Shown here piece by piece: positions 57,398-60,000 of a stretch of DNA of 60,000 bases. Each line of letters starts with the position of its first letter. Positions within the stretch are counted from its first letter, which is position 1. The notes beneath the pieces are model-generated. The model saw nothing but the letters and a program-made list of their open reading frames with translations, searched no databases and was not told the DNA's origin. The stretch is from Antedon mediterranea (Eukaryota; Echinodermata; Crinoidea; Comatulida; Antedonidae), in the NCBI RefSeq assembly GCF_964355755.1, contig NC_092675.1, positions 1,309,001 through 1,369,000 of the forward strand, written 5' to 3'. The position numbers and the translations under genes are program-made.

Positions 57398-60000
57398 AAC
57401 CCTTCTTTAAACAGAAAAAAATGTGGTTAAAATTATTTAATGAAGTTAAACTGATATGAAAATAGTAAAACAATCATCTGTTTACATTTATTCAAAAGGT
57501 AAAAATATACTTTATAAGTTACAAATAAACGATCACAGCTATAAATAACAATGCATTTTTTTTTACCACAAAATGTTGGGTTATTGTTTTAAACCACAGG
57601 AGTCATTTCATACGATATAATTTAAATATAATCATGATTGAAATTTAACAGTTACCACAGAATTATATACTGAAGGCTTTCATGGGGGTGGAAGATAGTA
57701 CCTGGAAATGTATCACTATCAAACACAGATCAACTCAAGGTGACTGTTGTTCCACTCTAACGCCTCCCCATACGCAGTGATTCACCTGAAGTTTTCCGAA
57801 TTCGACCGAAAGGACTAACGGAAGTACTGTTTCCTCGTCTGAAAATAGTTATGTCTAGAGAGCACTAGAGTAAACCACCATGCGTATATATGTTATCACC
57901 TTAAAACCGGTACATTGCAATTAGCGTTCAGTCGTGTGCAAGGCCTCATTCGAGTAATACATCTTTGCCAATTTAAGTCTACAGTCATATCCAAGATAGG
58001 AAAGTTTAACAAGGATACCTGGTAAGTTTTGTCCATTATTATGGAGTACCTTATTATATGGTGTTCCTAATCTCTAACTTCATATATCGCATTTTTCGCT
58101 TAGGCTTGAGATTCGAATGGCGTTTAAATAATATGATATTGTTATTGTTGATATAGTTATTTAGTAGATATTTCTGTCAATATAATCAAGTAGGCCTATT
58201 TTTTATTCATAATTGTAAAATCACTAAAAATAAAATACCCACTATTCCTATATCTACAGATGTAGCGTTAGACTAAGCCTACCTCATTTGTTTTTTGTAT
58301 TTCACTTTATATATTGGGAACTTATAATACTAATTAACTTATGCAAATATCACTGTCAACAATAAAGTTGACATCATTATGTAGGAATCAATTGTCAGAA
58401 AACAAGAAGAAAACAAAATGAGACTAAAATGGATGGATTGTTTAACAATAATAGGGACCTTGCATAAGCATATTTAAATTAAATAAAATAAATTTCACTA
58501 TTTAATAACAGAAAAAGAATAAATTTACATTAAACAGTTATATTACATTAACAAATATTAACAGACATTTACAGACTATCAATATGTCTGAGAAACTTGG
58601 CAAAATGCCCGAACAGACGATAGACTAGCCAAATAAACAAAATCAAATTTGTAATTTTTAAATTTGCATATGGTATCTGTAGACGTATTCACCAATCACA
58701 CTTAAGTGTATCCTTTAAATACTAAGCATTTCACTTAGGTCAATACATATTTAAGTGACATTCATTTTTAAATAGGAGCTTTTGTAAATAGCCTATGTTA
58801 GCAACATGTATAATAATACATGATTTATTTTTTCTTTGAATGTGAAAGTTATGACGATAATGGACGATCATCAAGAGTCCTGTAGTACCGGGCATTTAAA
58901 CATGTTTGTATAAACATCATTTGTATTTTGAGGATTGAGGACATCCTTAATGATACATGATGCAGTGGCTCGTTACATACTTATAGCCGTCAATCTGCTA
59001 ATAGTCTAGTGAAAACTCTCCAATATAGTATAGACTTAGTACCTTTATTGTTGATTTAACTCTTTTCACTAAAACTGTGAAGGATGTTCTATTTACTGTG
59101 TATACGAAAGGAAAACAATCATTATGTAATACTTTACATAACTATCTAGGTAACCAATCCGTCATGTTCAACTATGTCCAACGTCATACATTGCCAGCAG
59201 CAAAAGAGAATCTTCACCCTTAATTTAACATGTCTTTGTAACCGGTTACCGTGTCCCAAAAATATCGTTCTTTTTGCTTATATTCAACGAAGATAGACCA
59301 ACACATTCATTACGTCATATGTAATATTTAAATACACGATGTAACGTCAGTGGTGCACGAAAGAGAGACACGGAGAACGCTTTCAACCGATGACGATTAT
59401 GACATTGTGCGCATGAGTCAACTCGGTATTTTTTGTGGAACACATTGATTTTTTTTTACAAAACAAGTGTTACTTTTTTTAATCGTTTACTTTGATACTT
59501 CTTGGCAAAGATTTTGTTAGATAAAGAGTTCGTGTCAGCGGCTCTTCAGAAGATCAAATGTTCCAATACGGTATCCTATTACTCTTTTAAAATATCATTT
59601 CGAATCTACCAACGGATTTTCTTTTTGGACGACACCAGTAATAAAATGAATCTTGAATCTATGTACTGTATATTATGATTAGCAGTCTAACGTTAATAAG
59701 ACATGATATGGAAACTCGTCTGGTTACAAATCGGTTCATTAGGCCTACTTCCCTGACATGATAGCAAGCATTACAAACATTATCAACATAATAATAACAT
59801 GCATACATTAAAAATAAAAATCACAATAGGGTGTCATGGGAAATTCCTCAAATATAAAATAAATTGCAACGCAAGTCACGATAAAGGAGCCAGCTTTTCT
59901 GTAACATAATTAGAATTCCGTTGGTTGTTTCCAATTCTTAGAAATATTGATTTGAATCATCAGTTGTGCCAATCAAAAACATAGCAAACCGATCATTTTA
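57398..60000. other. Right edge, no gene recognised; possible 5' non-coding exon
   Basis: A strong donor (CTG then GTAAGT) lies at 58020/58021, after about 300 bp of richer composition. Upstream ATGs there meet early stops, so if this is an exon it is 5' untranslated, for a gene to the right. The rest is AT-rich, with a second copy of the 57-bp block at 59500. Confidence 0.25.
59500..59554 (+). repeat. Conserved 57-bp block, copy 2
   Basis: TCTTGGCAAAGATTTTGTTA, then ATAAAGAGTTCGTGTCAGCG and GCTCTTCAGAAGATC. One frame continues without the stop found in copy 1 (LAKILLDKEFVSAALQKI). Roughly 3.8 kb from copy 1, same orientation. Confidence 0.6.

Overview
The window is AT-rich animal nuclear DNA. 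Intron-rich genes with GT-AG splice sites, secreted and receptor proteins, SINEs, MITE-like palindromes, Helitron-like elements and many minisatellites all point to a bilaterian with a repeat-laden genome. The gene content and a striking excess of the octamer TAGGCCTA suggest a marine invertebrate deuterostome, perhaps an echinoderm. That placement is inference and cannot be settled from this sequence alone.

Three genes can be reconstructed exon by exon. (1) Minus strand, 6907 down to 348 and running off the left edge: a class I cytokine receptor of gp130/IL6ST-like layout. It has a signal peptide, an Ig domain, a two-module cytokine-binding region with paired cysteines, a CxW motif and a WSDWG box, then a further fibronectin type III module. 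All module borders are phase-1 introns. (2) Plus strand, 27771-32370: a complete six-exon tartrate-resistant (purple) acid phosphatase, ACP5-like, 332 aa, with every metal ligand present. (3) Minus strand, 41217-33860: a complete 14-exon ENOSF1-like enolase-superfamily sugar-acid dehydratase, 442 aa, with intact metal ligands and catalytic residues and one 27-nt microexon. Genes 2 and 3 converge tail to tail about 1.5 kb apart. Each has the 9-mer GTCACGTGG upstream of its start codon, in the same orientation relative to the gene.

The rest (about 6.9-27.7 kb and 41.3-60 kb, plus the introns) has no convincing genes and is built from repeats. These are a tRNA-derived SINE family with A and B boxes; a second tRNA-like SINE; a 120-165 bp MITE family (MITE-A, ten copies); two further MITE families (B and D); a strongly palindromic CCAAT-containing family (MITE-C, mostly in head-to-tail pairs); two Helitron-like elements; hAT-like elements; one retrotransposed 3' end with a perfect target-site duplication; and more than ten minisatellites.

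The most unusual structures are three. A 24-unit, 45-bp satellite at 44.8-45.9 kb has a Pol III B-box/tRNA T-arm motif in every unit and grew from the end of a MITE-A copy. A MITE-A-bounded 950-bp element at 24.6-25.5 kb carries 20 copies of the C/EBP-type palindrome TTGCGCAA around a GC-rich core. The third is the gp130-like receptor gene itself.
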